Shown: positions 1-7,052 of the stretch, piece by piece
Numbering within the stretch: the stretch's first letter is position 1
How the letters are laid out: every line of letters starts with the position of its first letter
Assembly (NCBI GenBank): GCA_934229785.1
Contig: CAKQEA010000006.1
Location: 1 to 64,000, forward strand
DNA length: 64,000 bases
Origin: an uncultured Anaeroplasmataceae bacterium
GTDB taxonomy: Bacteria > Bacillota_I > Bacilli_A > Acholeplasmatales > Anaeroplasmataceae
Direction: 5' to 3'
Position numbers and translations under genes: made by a program
Notes under the pieces: model-generated
What the model saw: the letters and a program-made list of their open reading frames with translations, nothing else
Told to the model about the DNA's origin: nothing
Databases searched by the model: none

Positions 1-77
1 CTTGGACCCCTCTTGTATGGAAGCAAGAAAATCCTTGATATTACTGAACAATCTGGCGCGCCCAAGAGGACTCGAAC
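1..77. repeat. attL: left copy of the attachment-site repeat
   Basis: These 77 bases match 18395-18471 exactly and diverge at base 78. Bases 54-77 are the 3' end of a tRNA-Arg gene (minus strand; CCA end, acceptor strand and part of the T arm), so this copy leaves a 24-nt tRNA remnant. The rest is sequence downstream of the tRNA. The repeat may extend beyond the window's left edge. Confidence 0.92.
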
Positions 78-104
78 GGTTAGAATTGATAACTGTACTA
101 TATA

Positions 105-332
105 CTATTTGCATTTTCTAACAAGAACATAGCGTTTATTAAGAGCATCATATTTTAAGTCTAAATAATAAATTTGATACTCACTAAAAAAATACCTTAT
201 ATTTGATATATACCGTATTCTCATATCATCACTTATATCTAATATATCAGGATCAAAATATCCATATTCTATTAATTGATGATATATAAATAATAATCTT
301 AAAGCCATAGAACTTATATAATGATTATTCAT
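105..332 (-). CDS. Small DeoR/HTH-11-like winged-helix protein (75 aa)
   Basis: The start at 332 is chosen because AGGAGG lies 8 nt upstream; a longer open frame has no ribosome site. The protein reads as one short winged-helix domain. An N-terminal helix (ALRLLFIYHQLIEYG) is followed by an acidic turn, a recognition-like helix (RIRYISNIRYFFSEY) and a beta wing ending in KRYVLVRK, the pattern of DeoR or WYL-type N-terminal domains. It sits beside attL, opposite the integrase, and its promoter region carries almost the same 36-nt sequence as the integrase promoter. A role as regulator or excision-direction factor is inferred from position and fold only. Confidence 0.6.
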   Translation of the reverse strand: MNNHYISSMALRLLFIYHQLIEYGYFDPDILDISDDMRIRYISNIRYFFSEYQIYYLDLKYDALNKRYVLVRKCK

Positions 333-354
333 TTTTATACCTCCTGAACAATTA

Positions 355-390
355 CAATTATATAAAGTTGGTACTTTACTATATCCAGTT
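355..390 (-). promoter_or_regulatory. Promoter/operator of the winged-helix gene, shared with int
   Basis: Read on the minus strand this contains a consensus -10 TATAAT (357-362) fused to the palindrome TAAAGT-ACCA-ACTTTA. The same block, about 34 of 36 bases identical, precedes the integrase at 17339-17373, so the two terminal genes probably answer to one DNA-binding protein. Confidence 0.6.
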
Positions 391-466
391 GTTGTGTATT
401 TTATTAATTTTTTATTATTTTTTTTAAGTGTTAAAAACCGTTTGACTAATTTAAAATCAAACACTA

Positions 467-495
467 TTGATATTTTTTGTCTTTTAGCATATAAT
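467..495 (+). promoter_or_regulatory. Consensus sigma-A promoter for a rightward RNA
   Basis: TTGATA (467-472), a 17-nt spacer and TATAAT (490-495). No convincing protein-coding frame follows, so it most likely drives a small RNA converging on the hydrophobic peptide gene at 608-679. Confidence 0.65.
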
Positions 496-501
496 GATAG
501 T

Positions 502-628
502 GTCGAAAGACAATGGAGACAGATCAATGAAAAAAGAAAAGGGAAGAGTGGCATCTTCCCTTTTCGGCATTTTAAAGGAGATAAATCAACGAAATATAAG
601 GATAATTCTACTTTCTAGAATTATCTTT
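502..628 (+). ncRNA. Candidate antisense RNA (type I antitoxin-like)
   Basis: Expected transcript of the promoter at 467-495. It would begin with a TGTC-GAAA-GACA hairpin, contain the 11-bp hairpin at 537-564 and end at the perfect 10-bp hairpin at 601-625. It runs antisense to the 3' end and terminator of the leftward toxin-like gene (608-679), the arrangement of Bacillus TxpA/RatA and BsrG/SR4. The 3' end is uncertain because only three T follow the last hairpin. Confidence 0.45.
528..564 (-). terminator. Intrinsic terminator of the toxin-like transcript
   Basis: On the minus strand, AAAAGGGAAGA pairs perfectly with TCTTCCCTTTT around a 6-nt loop, followed by CTTTTTT. It would end the leftward transcript coming from the 608-732 region and lies inside the antisense RNA. 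Confidence 0.65.
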
Positions 629-679
629 AATGATAATAATTAATACTAATATTATCACTAAAGAAACTAAATAATCCAT
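608..679 (-). CDS. Hydrophobic 23-aa peptide, candidate type I toxin
   Basis: The start has a strong ribosome site (GGAGGAACTAA directly before ATG). The peptide begins MDYLVSLV, continues with an almost pure Ile/Leu/Val membrane segment and ends with the charged tail KDNSRK, the build of Fst/TxpA/BsrG-type toxins. Its stop codon lies inside a 10-bp hairpin (601-625). It follows a 13-codon leader whose stop is just upstream of this ribosome site, suggesting coupled translation. A strong promoter fires toward its 3' end from the other strand. No family match can be proven by eye; a phage membrane peptide is an alternative. Confidence 0.5.
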   Translation of the reverse strand: MDYLVSLVIILVLIIIIKDNSRK

Positions 680-690
680 TTAGTTCCTCC

Positions 691-732
691 TTATTTCTTG
701 AATATTGTCTCCTTTTGGATAAATATATTCAT
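691..732 (-). CDS. 13-aa leader peptide ahead of the toxin-like gene
   Basis: GGAAGGAG lies 7 nt before the ATG, giving MNIFIQKETIFKK and a TAA immediately upstream of the next gene's GGAGG. This reading-through arrangement is typical of translational coupling, as in Mok/Hok. It is too short to assign a function of its own. Confidence 0.4.
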   Translation of the reverse strand: MNIFIQKETIFKK

Positions 733-770
733 ACTATTGCTCCTTCCAAATGCCGCCATAAATGGCACTT

Positions 771-776
771 ATTATA
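771..776 (-). promoter_or_regulatory. Possible -10 box for the toxin-like transcript
   Basis: TATAAT on the minus strand about 40 nt upstream of the leader peptide. The -35 region is poor (ACTTTA at 17-nt spacing), so this is a weak call. Confidence 0.3.
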
Positions 777-919
777 TTATCACTATTTAATACTAAAGTA
801 AACAATTTATAATTCATTTTAAAATGCTCATAAATAGAGCTTAAATTTTTTTATTTTTCCTGTTTACATTATCAAAAATTAGTGCTAAACTAATATTGAA
901 GTTAATAATCTTTTTAATT

Positions 920-1065
920 AATGTCAACATAAAGAGGTTTCTTATTGTAGGTAAGAATTTACCCCCCTATGTTGACATTTTTGTGTTATTTTTGCCATAT
1001 GAAAAAATGTTAATTTTTGGCTTCATAAGGCTATTTTTTAATGATTAAATGTCAATATAGGGGGG
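920..1065. other. Competing inverted repeats (switch-like)
   Basis: Arm A (920-931, AATGTCAACATA) is a perfect reverse complement of arm B (968-979). Arm B extended with a C6 run (962-979) is also complementary in 17 of 18 positions to arm C (1048-1065). A-B and B-C pairings exclude each other. A nested GGTAA-GAAT-TTACC hairpin (950-963) lies inside A-B. No gene is seen in this stretch. Confidence 0.55.
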
Positions 1066-1068
1066 CTA

Positions 1069-1120
1069 TTAGTGAAGCCCCTCGTTTTTTCAGCGAAAAA
1101 ACGGCTTACTTCATCACTAA
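1069..1120. other. Imperfect long hairpin
   Basis: TTAGTG (1069-1074) pairs with CACTAA (1115-1120), AAGCC with GGCTT, and the tip is CGTTTTTT-CAGCG-AAAAAACG (1083-1103). It is part of the non-coding hairpin-rich stretch 880-1870, in which no supported gene is seen. Confidence 0.5.
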
Positions 1121-1206
1121 AAACAACACTTTTTCATGTGTTTTTTCTTCTAAAAACCATCTTTTTTCTAATAAGCTTCTTTTCCTCTTCGGTTTGCCCT
1201 TTGGAT

Positions 1207-1240
1207 GATCCTTTTGTTTTGAAAGGATCTTTTTCTTTTT
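1207..1240 (+). terminator. Intrinsic terminator, rightward
   Basis: GATCCTTT (1207-1214), 7-nt loop, AAAGGATC (1222-1229), then TTTTTCTTTTT. It ends some rightward transcript started between about 800 and 1100, which implies that this gene-free region is transcribed. Confidence 0.65.
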
Positions 1241-1337
1241 GTTTCTGTGTGTTCTTTGAAGTGTCCCTGAAAAGCATGGCTTTTCTTGTGCTGCTCTTCT
1301 CTTTTTAGTTTTTTCATTGAGACTTGGGGGATATTTC

Positions 1338-1370
1338 AAAAAGGAACAGTCCACTGGACTATTCCTTTTT
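1338..1370. terminator. Bidirectional terminator-like hairpin
   Basis: AAAAAGGAA pairs with TTCCTTTTT, and after a 2-nt mismatch GTCC pairs with GGAC. The A and T tracts on the two sides make it usable in both directions. It separates the 1069-1285 hairpins from the large stem at 1391-1767. Confidence 0.55.
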
Positions 1371-1390
1371 GGCTGACTTTTGTTTCTCTA

Positions 1391-1767
1391 TTAACGTACC
1401 TGGCTTATGTAAATTATGGTTTTCTACGGTTATTCCCTCTATTGGGGGATTTACATTTTTTCTTCAGAAAACCCTTTCTGCACAAAAAGCGTAGAGCAAA
1501 CAAATTTCATAATGCAAATGCAAAAAAAACTTTTGCATAATAAATCTTCTTTTCTAAAGGTTCTGTGGATGATTTATTATGCAAAACTTTTTTTTGTTTT
1601 TTTTCTTTGAAAAAAAATCTTCGACATTTGCATTATGAAATTTTTTGCTCAATAAAAGAAGGTGCAGAAAGGGCCTTCCGAAGAAAAAAAGTAAATCAAA
1701 TAAATAAAAGATGTTGTTTATCCTAAAACCATTTAATTTAATAAGCGTTGCAGAGAAGGTACGCTAA
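1391..1767. other. Giant nested stem, candidate origin/packaging signal or large RNA
   Basis: Successive arms pair toward a 24-nt loop (1547-1570): 1395-1400 with 1758-1763, 1403-1408 with 1741-1746, 1416-1423 with 1725-1732, 1448-1454 with 1691-1697, 1456-1465 with 1680-1689, 1472-1483 with 1662-1673 (12 bp perfect), 1502-1520 with 1625-1643 (19 bp perfect) and 1531-1546 with 1571-1586 (16 bp perfect). Interior loops differ between the arms, so this is not a simple recent inverted duplication. Short open frames here are not supported as genes. In a filamentous-phage-like genome such a structure could be the packaging signal or single-strand origin; a large structured RNA is the alternative. 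Confidence 0.65.
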
Positions 1768-1814
1768 CCGATAAAAAAAGTAAATGGTGAAAAGGATAAA
1801 AAAGATTGAGCTTT

Positions 1815-1851
1815 CTTCTCTTGAGTTCAGATAATATGGAACTCAAAGAAG
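1815..1851. other. Hairpin upstream of the small rightward operon
   Basis: TTGAGTTC (1821-1828) pairs perfectly with GAACTCAA (1839-1846), extended by CTTC/GAAG outside. It lies in the leader just before the first peptide of the rightward operon and could be regulatory. Confidence 0.45.
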
Positions 1852-1884
1852 TTCGAAAGGTCTTTCATAGAAAGGGGGTGTTAA

Positions 1885-1929
1885 ATGAGGTTTAAGAAGC
1901 TTGTTAGATTATTTCATAAAAGGAGGTGA
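1885..1929 (+). CDS. 14-aa basic leader peptide
   Basis: AAAGGGGGTG sits 4 nt before the ATG; the frame reads MRFKKLVRLFHKRR and its TGA overlaps the AGGAGGTGA ribosome site of the next gene. This overlap implies translational coupling between the two. Confidence 0.4.
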   Translation: MRFKKLVRLFHKRR

Positions 1930-1936
1930 AAAAATT

Positions 1937-2095
1937 ATGTTAAACATTAAAAAGCTTTTAGAAGAAAAAAAAGCCTATAAGACTGCCACCACTTCCGAAA
2001 AGTGGCAAATCTTATTAGACTTTTGTAAGTTCCTTCAAATCGACATTTATAAAAGGGAACTTAGAAATAAGCTTGAAACTTACTTATTAAAGTAA
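1937..2095 (+). CDS. Hypothetical 52-aa protein
   Basis: The start at 1937 is chosen because AAAGGAGGTGA lies 7 nt upstream. The protein (MLNIKKLLEEKKAYKTATT...) is highly charged and probably alpha-helical, with no membrane segment or recognised motif. It is the first real gene of the rightward operon that also holds the J-domain protein. An inverted repeat of AACTTACTT type spans its stop codon. Confidence 0.55.
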   Translation: MLNIKKLLEEKKAYKTATTSEKWQILLDFCKFLQIDIYKRELRNKLETYLLK

Positions 2096-2129
2096 GTAAG
2101 TTAATTATAAAGCTTATTTAAAAAGAAAT

Positions 2130-2157
2130 CAAGAGGGGTTTTATATAAACCTCTCAA
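2130..2157. other. Hairpin between the 52-aa and J-domain genes
   Basis: AGAGGGGTTT and TAAACCTCTC form an imperfect stem around TATA. There is no T tract, so it is more likely an RNA-stability or regulatory hairpin than a terminator. Confidence 0.35.
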
Positions 2158-2195
2158 GATTTCACTAAAAATTTTAATTTAAAGGGGTTAATATT

Positions 2196-2705
2196 ATGAA
2201 AATCAATTATTTTACAGGAACAGCAAGAACACTTGAAGAACTAAAAAAGGAATACAAACAACTTGCAAAAAAATATCATCCAGATATTACAGGAAGAGAC
2301 ACCAATAAAGAAATGGCTGAAATAAATAATGAATATCAATATTTATTTGATTTCTTAAAAAATATGAAATTTAATCATCAAACAAATGATTTTTACGAAT
2401 CTGATACAGAGACCAAAGAACAAGCGAACGAATTTATTAATATTATAAATGCGTTCATTAAATATCAAGATATTGATATTATGGTTTGTGGCTCTTGGCT
2501 TTGGATCACTGGCAAAACTTATCCATTAAGAAATGAGCTTAAAAAATACAATTTAAGATTCTCAAGTAATAAAAAAGCTTGGTACATCCATTATGACGAA
2601 TTTAAAAAAAGATCTAAAACTGTTTTATCACTTGATGAAATTAAAAATATTTATGGTGCTGAATATTTCAAAGACACTAACAAAAAAACACTATTAATTA
2701 AATAA
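2196..2705 (+). CDS. J-domain (DnaJ-like) protein, 169 aa
   Basis: The N-terminal 60 residues form a J domain: LEELKKEYKQLAKKYHPDITG carries the invariant HPD motif and the lysine-rich helix II that contacts DnaK. The remaining 100 residues have no GF or zinc-finger region; they include a Trp-rich patch (GSWLWITGKTY, KKAWYIHY). Phages and plasmids often encode such short J proteins to steer host DnaK to a replication or assembly complex. The ribosome site is AAAGGGG, 8 nt upstream. The client is unknown. Confidence 0.8.
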   Translation: MKINYFTGTARTLEELKKEYKQLAKKYHPDITGRDTNKEMAEINNEYQYLFDFLKNMKFNHQTNDFYESDTETKEQANEFINIINAFIKYQDIDIMVCGSWLWITGKTYPLRNELKKYNLRFSSNKKAWYIHYDEFKKRSKTVLSLDEIKNIYGAEYFKDTNKKTLLIK

Positions 2706-2745
2706 GGGCTGCAGCTTTGCAGCTCTTAGATAAAAATATAAATTA

Positions 2746-2761
2746 AGTCAGTTAACTGACT
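2746..2761. repeat. Dispersed palindrome, copy 1
   Basis: AGTCAGTTAACTGACT, a perfect 16-nt palindrome lying between the J-domain gene and the next gene. Related copies are at 12344-12359, 14843-14858 and 15447-15462, with 14- and 12-nt cores inside coding sequence at 7311 and 10804. Confidence 0.8.
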
Positions 2762-2779
2762 AGAAACGAGGATAATTAT

Positions 2780-3025
2780 ATGGATTTTAACAATAAGGAA
2801 ATAAACAGATTATTAATAACTATTTCAGAAAGAATTATAACATTAAGAAAAGAAGCAACAACTTTTAAAGATTTAAAAGAAACTGCTTTAAAAGGTGAAC
2901 CTAATGATGACATGGTTACTTTAATTAATTCATGTGATAATTTAATTAAGTCTCATCAACAAGAATATTCTGATTTAATATCAATAAGAACTAAACTATA
3001 TAAAGCTCTTAATGATGAAAATTAA
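2780..3025 (+). CDS. Hypothetical 81-aa protein
   Basis: A helical, probably coiled-coil protein (MDFNNKEINRLLITISERI...) with no recognised family. It follows the palindrome at 2746 and a GAGG ribosome site, and is probably co-transcribed with the next gene, whose ribosome site lies just after this stop. Small helical proteins of this kind are common in phage early regions. Confidence 0.6.
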   Translation: MDFNNKEINRLLITISERIITLRKEATTFKDLKETALKGEPNDDMVTLINSCDNLIKSHQQEYSDLISIRTKLYKALNDEN

Positions 3026-3038
3026 AAGAGGTGGCATT

Positions 3039-3302
3039 ATGAAAAATTTTGAAAAAATGAGCAATGACGAAGTTTTACAAAAAAATAAAGAGTATTGGAT
3101 TTTCTTTAAAACTTTAAAATGTATTATTGATGATGATTCTAAAAAAATTAAAATCAATCAATACATGGACGTTTTAAAAAGTTCTATTCTAAGTATTAAA
3201 AATAATGATGCTAAATCAATAAAATACTTAGAGGCTATCCAATTAGCAAAAATTAATTTTAATGTTTATGAATCTTTTATAAAAAATAATATTTTAAAGT
3301 AA
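3039..3302 (+). CDS. Hypothetical 87-aa protein
   Basis: The start at 3039 is supported by GAGGTG 6 nt upstream; an in-frame ATG at 3012 overlaps the previous gene and lacks a site. The protein is helical and charged, resembles its upstream neighbour in size and character, and has no recognised motif. A strong bidirectional terminator follows. Confidence 0.6.
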   Translation: MKNFEKMSNDEVLQKNKEYWIFFKTLKCIIDDDSKKIKINQYMDVLKSSILSIKNNDAKSIKYLEAIQLAKINFNVYESFIKNNILK

Positions 3303-3308
3303 AAAAAT

Positions 3309-3339
3309 TGCTGTAGTCATTAAGCTACAGCATTTTTTT
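3309..3339. terminator. Bidirectional terminator between converging operons
   Basis: TGCTGTAG pairs with CTACAGCA; T7 follows on the plus strand and an A7 tract precedes it, so it closes both the rightward operon ending at 3302 and the long leftward operon ending at 3341. Confidence 0.85.
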
Positions 3340-3340
3340 A

Positions 3341-3676
3341 TCATAATATCATTTGAAATTGCCTATCCATCAATCTCTTCCTTTTCATTCGCTCAGCTGC
3401 TTTATAAGTTAAAAATATATCTTGCTCCATTGCATTTAAATCAAATTCCATATCATCATGATATGAGTAACACATATTTTTAACTGTTGGTGCACAAATT
3501 AAAGTTATTATGATATTATTATTAAATTCAATTTTTGATATTTTAATATCACATACTTTAAAAACAAAAATCTTATAATCATATAACCAAAATATTTCCT
3601 GGTCAATTAATTGGACAATATTTTTAGTTTTATAAAGTGGATCTGTATAATCATCAAGCCTTTTTATTTCAAACAT
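3341..3676 (-). CDS. Hypothetical 111-aa protein, end of the long operon
   Basis: The start at 3676 has GAGGTG 7 nt upstream and replaces an in-frame ATG at 3691 without a site. The protein (MFEIKRLDDYTDPLY...) is predicted to be mainly beta-strand in its first two thirds, with a basic C-terminal helix (YKAAERMKRKRLM). It is the last gene of the leftward operon, after the Rep_trans protein. I do not recognise a family. Confidence 0.6.
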   Translation of the reverse strand: MFEIKRLDDYTDPLYKTKNIVQLIDQEIFWLYDYKIFVFKVCDIKISKIEFNNNIIITLICAPTVKNMCYSYHDDMEFDLNAMEQDIFLTYKAAERMKRKRLMDRQFQMIL

Positions 3677-3778
3677 AATTAAGCACCTCACATCTATTAT
3701 AATTTAATATAGCTTTTACATCAAAAGCAAATACAATAATTTTATTCATTATTTCTTTCCCCTTTCATTTTTCTATTA

Positions 3779-5086
3779 TTAGAAAGGAAGCATTTTTGAT
3801 TTAAAAAAATCTAAACGTTCCTTTAATTCCTTTCGATAATTCTCTACATCTTCCATACTTATTAATTGAGAGGCTTCAACATATTCGCCTGTTTCATCAT
3901 CATAAATTGATTTTATATTATTTTTATCAACAATATAATTATTGATTAATGCTAAATCTCTTTGAGTTACTTTATTAGAGTTAAACCAATCTAATTGAGA
4001 TTGTAATTTATCACAAAGTTCAGCATAAGCAACATCATCCCATTCATCACCACGATTAGAATAAGCATTAGCAAGCTCCATTAATATATTTTGTCTTGTT
4101 AATGAATAAGAACGCCATTCTTTTTTTCTTAAAATAGTTACTTCCATTCGTGGAAGTAAGCAAAAATTAACACCCTGAAAGCCCTGTAACAACATTTCCC
4201 ATTTAGGGTTAATATCCCAACGATATATTTTATCATCATTACTCTTCTTACCATCAATGATATGATCAGCTTTAAGCTGCAATACTTTTCTTAATTGACC
4301 TGTTGCAAATTCGCCCAAATCTTGCATGTTGTTTTGTGCCATAAAATAAGCTAGTTCTAAGGCCTTATCACCACGAAAACGTAATTCATATCGTGTCCAA
4401 TAATCACCGCTCCAGGAATCGTTATTAAAAGCTCTTTCGGCTTTTTTATTATAGATACAAAGCTCTAAATCATTTTTATGTTTACCATTTGATTTTCCAA
4501 AATATAATGACATTCCATCATCATCAGATACATCTTTACCAATGCTGGCATTAATTACAGGTAAGCTTCTAAATGATGAAGTATATAAGCCTTTGGCTAC
4601 ATTTTTAACTACTTCATTTATTGTTATAATATCACCTTTTGTATCATCAAGTGCTATATCAAGTCTTGTTATTTTGCCACCATTTCTAAAGCAAAAATCA
4701 ATTAACTTAACGTAATCCATCTTACCATCTGATTTTGTTTCTACTTCTCTACAACCTTGACCTTTTAATTCAATGTTACAAGATTCAAACTTTTCAACGG
4801 ATTTAATACCATCTTCAAGTGAAACAATTTCTTTCATTGATGTTAAGCGTCCACCAAAACGGATTGTTATATACTCACCCAAAGATAATTGATAATCATA
4901 ATTATTTTGAGCAAAATTATTTATTTCACCATAATCATCCATGAACAGCAATGAACTAAGCTCACTTTTAAAACTTTCAAACGCATGTAATATATCTGAA
5001 CCCTCATCAATCTTTAATGGAAATGTAAAAGAAAAATAGTCTATATGAATTTGCATGTTATTTTTATTAATATCATCATTATTCAT
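3779..5086 (-). CDS. Rep_trans-family replication initiator / relaxase, 435 aa
   Basis: Motifs of the Rep_trans (PF02486-like) family appear in order: IDYFSFTF (about 15-22), GGKITRLDIALDD (about 136-148), LELCIYNKKAER (about 208-219) and YWTRYELRFRG (about 229-239). The family includes pT181-type rolling-circle initiators, filamentous-phage replication proteins and the MobT relaxases of Tn916/ICESt-type elements; all nick one DNA strand at an origin and become covalently attached to it. It lies 6 nt after the ATPase gene and has a GGGGAG ribosome site. With no T4SS present, replication of a circular ssDNA or dsDNA form is the likelier role; mobilization by a helper is possible. Confidence 0.8.
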   Translation of the reverse strand: MNNDDINKNNMQIHIDYFSFTFPLKIDEGSDILHAFESFKSELSSLLFMDDYGEINNFAQNNYDYQLSLGEYITIRFGGRLTSMKEIVSLEDGIKSVEKFESCNIELKGQGCREVETKSDGKMDYVKLIDFCFRNGGKITRLDIALDDTKGDIITINEVVKNVAKGLYTSSFRSLPVINASIGKDVSDDDGMSLYFGKSNGKHKNDLELCIYNKKAERAFNNDSWSGDYWTRYELRFRGDKALELAYFMAQNNMQDLGEFATGQLRKVLQLKADHIIDGKKSNDDKIYRWDINPKWEMLLQGFQGVNFCLLPRMEVTILRKKEWRSYSLTRQNILMELANAYSNRGDEWDDVAYAELCDKLQSQLDWFNSNKVTQRDLALINNYIVDKNNIKSIYDDETGEYVEASQLISMEDVENYRKELKERLDFFKSKMLPF

Positions 5087-5092
5087 ATAATA

Positions 5093-7021
5093 TTACTCCC
5101 CTTTCTTTTTTTCCTCCTTATCAGGATATTGAGCTAATACTATATTAGCCAATAATCGTTGATGAGTCTTTGCATATTCCATAAAAGATGGATCTAGGCT
5201 TGACCATTTTTCAAGCAACAATAAATTTTGTTTAAGGTTTGTTGTTGCTGCTAAATCTTCTTTTAACTGATTATAAAAGTTTTTAAAATAAGTTGAATCA
5301 TAGATTTTACTTTCATTGTGTTCAAAATCCATTACGTTAAGACAATACTTTATTTTTTTACAATCACTCATATCTTCATGATATGATCTTAATGCAGTGA
5401 TTTTAAAATATTCAAATTTTAAAAAATAATTGTTAATGTAATAACATCCCTGGCCAATATATTTTAATATTGCATACAGTAACGATACATTATTTCTTTT
5501 ATATTTGATTTGTTTACGTCTTAAAGTCCATTTCTTTTCAGTTTTTGGACGTTCACCAAGATATTTAATTGAGATTGTAATTAGCTTATTATAAAAGAGT
5601 GTAAAGAAAAAATATACTACTCTTAAACCTACAGGCAAACATACTCTTTTTGATTCTAGGTGATAGAACTCTCCAAAAGTACCTCTAATTCTTTTTATTA
5701 ATTGGTCTCCATCTTGAGCATCAAAAGCATTATGACCTGCTCTATCCATTAAATGAGATACAACAGCAACCCATGCAAATGTTCCATCATCACCAACTGT
5801 TTTTTTATCGTCATGTGAATTGAACTCCTTATCAGCTTCTGGATATATTAAACACATATCAGCTTCATAAGGCATATCACTTAACTTTTTAAAAAATCTC
5901 ATTGTTTGAACATCCCCACGTCTTGCCATTCCATCCCAATATGGATCAACAAGTGGTGTCATTGATACTACTGAACTATCTCTATAATAAAGGTTAAAAA
6001 ATTGTCTTGTATAATCTGAATTTATATATTGAGTTAATTTAAGTAAATCAAACAATATTTTTTTATTATCCTTAAATATTTGTTTTATTTCATCATCATT
6101 TTTAAAATCTAAAAAGAAAACTTTTAATAATAATCTTAAATAGCTCATGTTAAAATCAGCATGGATAAACTCATAATCAATCCATTGTCGTTCGTAACTA
6201 TCTATCATATTTTCAGTTACGGCACAACTAAATTGAGATAATGTTAAGGTCTTGCCACTTCCTGGCTCACCTGTAAAAAGATTATTTGTTGATGATTCAT
6301 CAACCATACTTTTAAAATGATACCAATTATGCTCAAGTTTTTTCCAAGCTAATTTAAATGATATAAATATAAATAATACAATAAATACAAACACTACTAA
6401 AAAGCGATTTCCATTTAATATAAAATCAATTATTTTAACAACTAAAAATTTAAATATATCAAAAAGTAATACATGGCTTTTCATCTGAACAAGATTCATT
6501 ACATAATCAATAAAAAATAATACAAACTCAAATATTATTAGAAAACCAATACCAGTTAAAAATATCCATATTAATTTAAACAATCTACTTTTTTCTTTTG
6601 TATAGCTAATACAAATTTTAATTGTTTCTTTTATATATTCCATCATTTTTATAAATCCTAAAGCTAGCTTTGAAGTTTTATAATGCAGATTAGAACCATC
6701 TACCCAAATATCTATAAGAATATAAGAAAAAACATAAAACTGAACTATATATAGTATTATTAGCCATAATGTTTGAGATGTTAACAGGTTTAACAACCAT
6801 TTAAAAAATGAGGTTAAATTATGCCATATATCTTTAAAAAATCCTAAGAATGATGAAGCTATTTGATAATATTCTTCATCTACATTAACCAATCTATAAA
6901 ACGGAAGTAATGTATGTTTTTGTATCATTAATGAAACACGACCATACATGTATTTAAAGCAAAAATAGAAAATAAAAAGGGAAAGAATAATTGTCAATAT
7001 TAGATATATTTTCTTTCGCAT
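5093..7021 (-). CDS. Membrane ATPase with Zot/pI-like motifs, 642 aa
   Basis: Four hydrophobic segments (about 5-25, 84-105, 150-172, 205-226) precede an ATPase domain with Walker A GEPGSGKT (about 250). A Walker-B-like LIYPEADKEF (about 390) occupies the place of Zot's IDEA motif. The segment GHNAFDAQDGDQLIKRIR (about 425-442) matches the Zot pattern of a glycine, a Gln-Asp sensor and a conserved Arg. Another hydrophobic stretch (about 465-490) follows. Zot/pI proteins drive extrusion of filamentous phage through the membrane. The membrane-first topology and Pro in Walker B are unusual. FtsK/TcpA-type coupling ATPases are the alternative, but their motifs fit less well. It sits between the adhesin-like and Rep genes. 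Confidence 0.55.
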   Translation of the reverse strand: MRKKIYLILTIILSLFIFYFCFKYMYGRVSLMIQKHTLLPFYRLVNVDEEYYQIASSFLGFFKDIWHNLTSFFKWLLNLLTSQTLWLIILYIVQFYVFSYILIDIWVDGSNLHYKTSKLALGFIKMMEYIKETIKICISYTKEKSRLFKLIWIFLTGIGFLIIFEFVLFFIDYVMNLVQMKSHVLLFDIFKFLVVKIIDFILNGNRFLVVFVFIVLFIFISFKLAWKKLEHNWYHFKSMVDESSTNNLFTGEPGSGKTLTLSQFSCAVTENMIDSYERQWIDYEFIHADFNMSYLRLLLKVFFLDFKNDDEIKQIFKDNKKILFDLLKLTQYINSDYTRQFFNLYYRDSSVVSMTPLVDPYWDGMARRGDVQTMRFFKKLSDMPYEADMCLIYPEADKEFNSHDDKKTVGDDGTFAWVAVVSHLMDRAGHNAFDAQDGDQLIKRIRGTFGEFYHLESKRVCLPVGLRVVYFFFTLFYNKLITISIKYLGERPKTEKKWTLRRKQIKYKRNNVSLLYAILKYIGQGCYYINNYFLKFEYFKITALRSYHEDMSDCKKIKYCLNVMDFEHNESKIYDSTYFKNFYNQLKEDLAATTNLKQNLLLLEKWSSLDPSFMEYAKTHQRLLANIVLAQYPDKEEKKKGE

Positions 7022-7052
7022 TTCTTTCCCTTTCTTTAATTAATTTTTTTTA

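Noticed and set aside
394..618. 74-codon plus-strand frame
   Set aside because: No ribosome site; it crosses a promoter, two hairpins and the antisense toxin-like gene. Better explained as non-coding RNA.
1072..1610. Several 64-84-codon frames on both strands
   Set aside because: They lie in T-rich hairpins and terminators, have no ribosome sites and give low-complexity Phe/Leu- or Lys-rich products.
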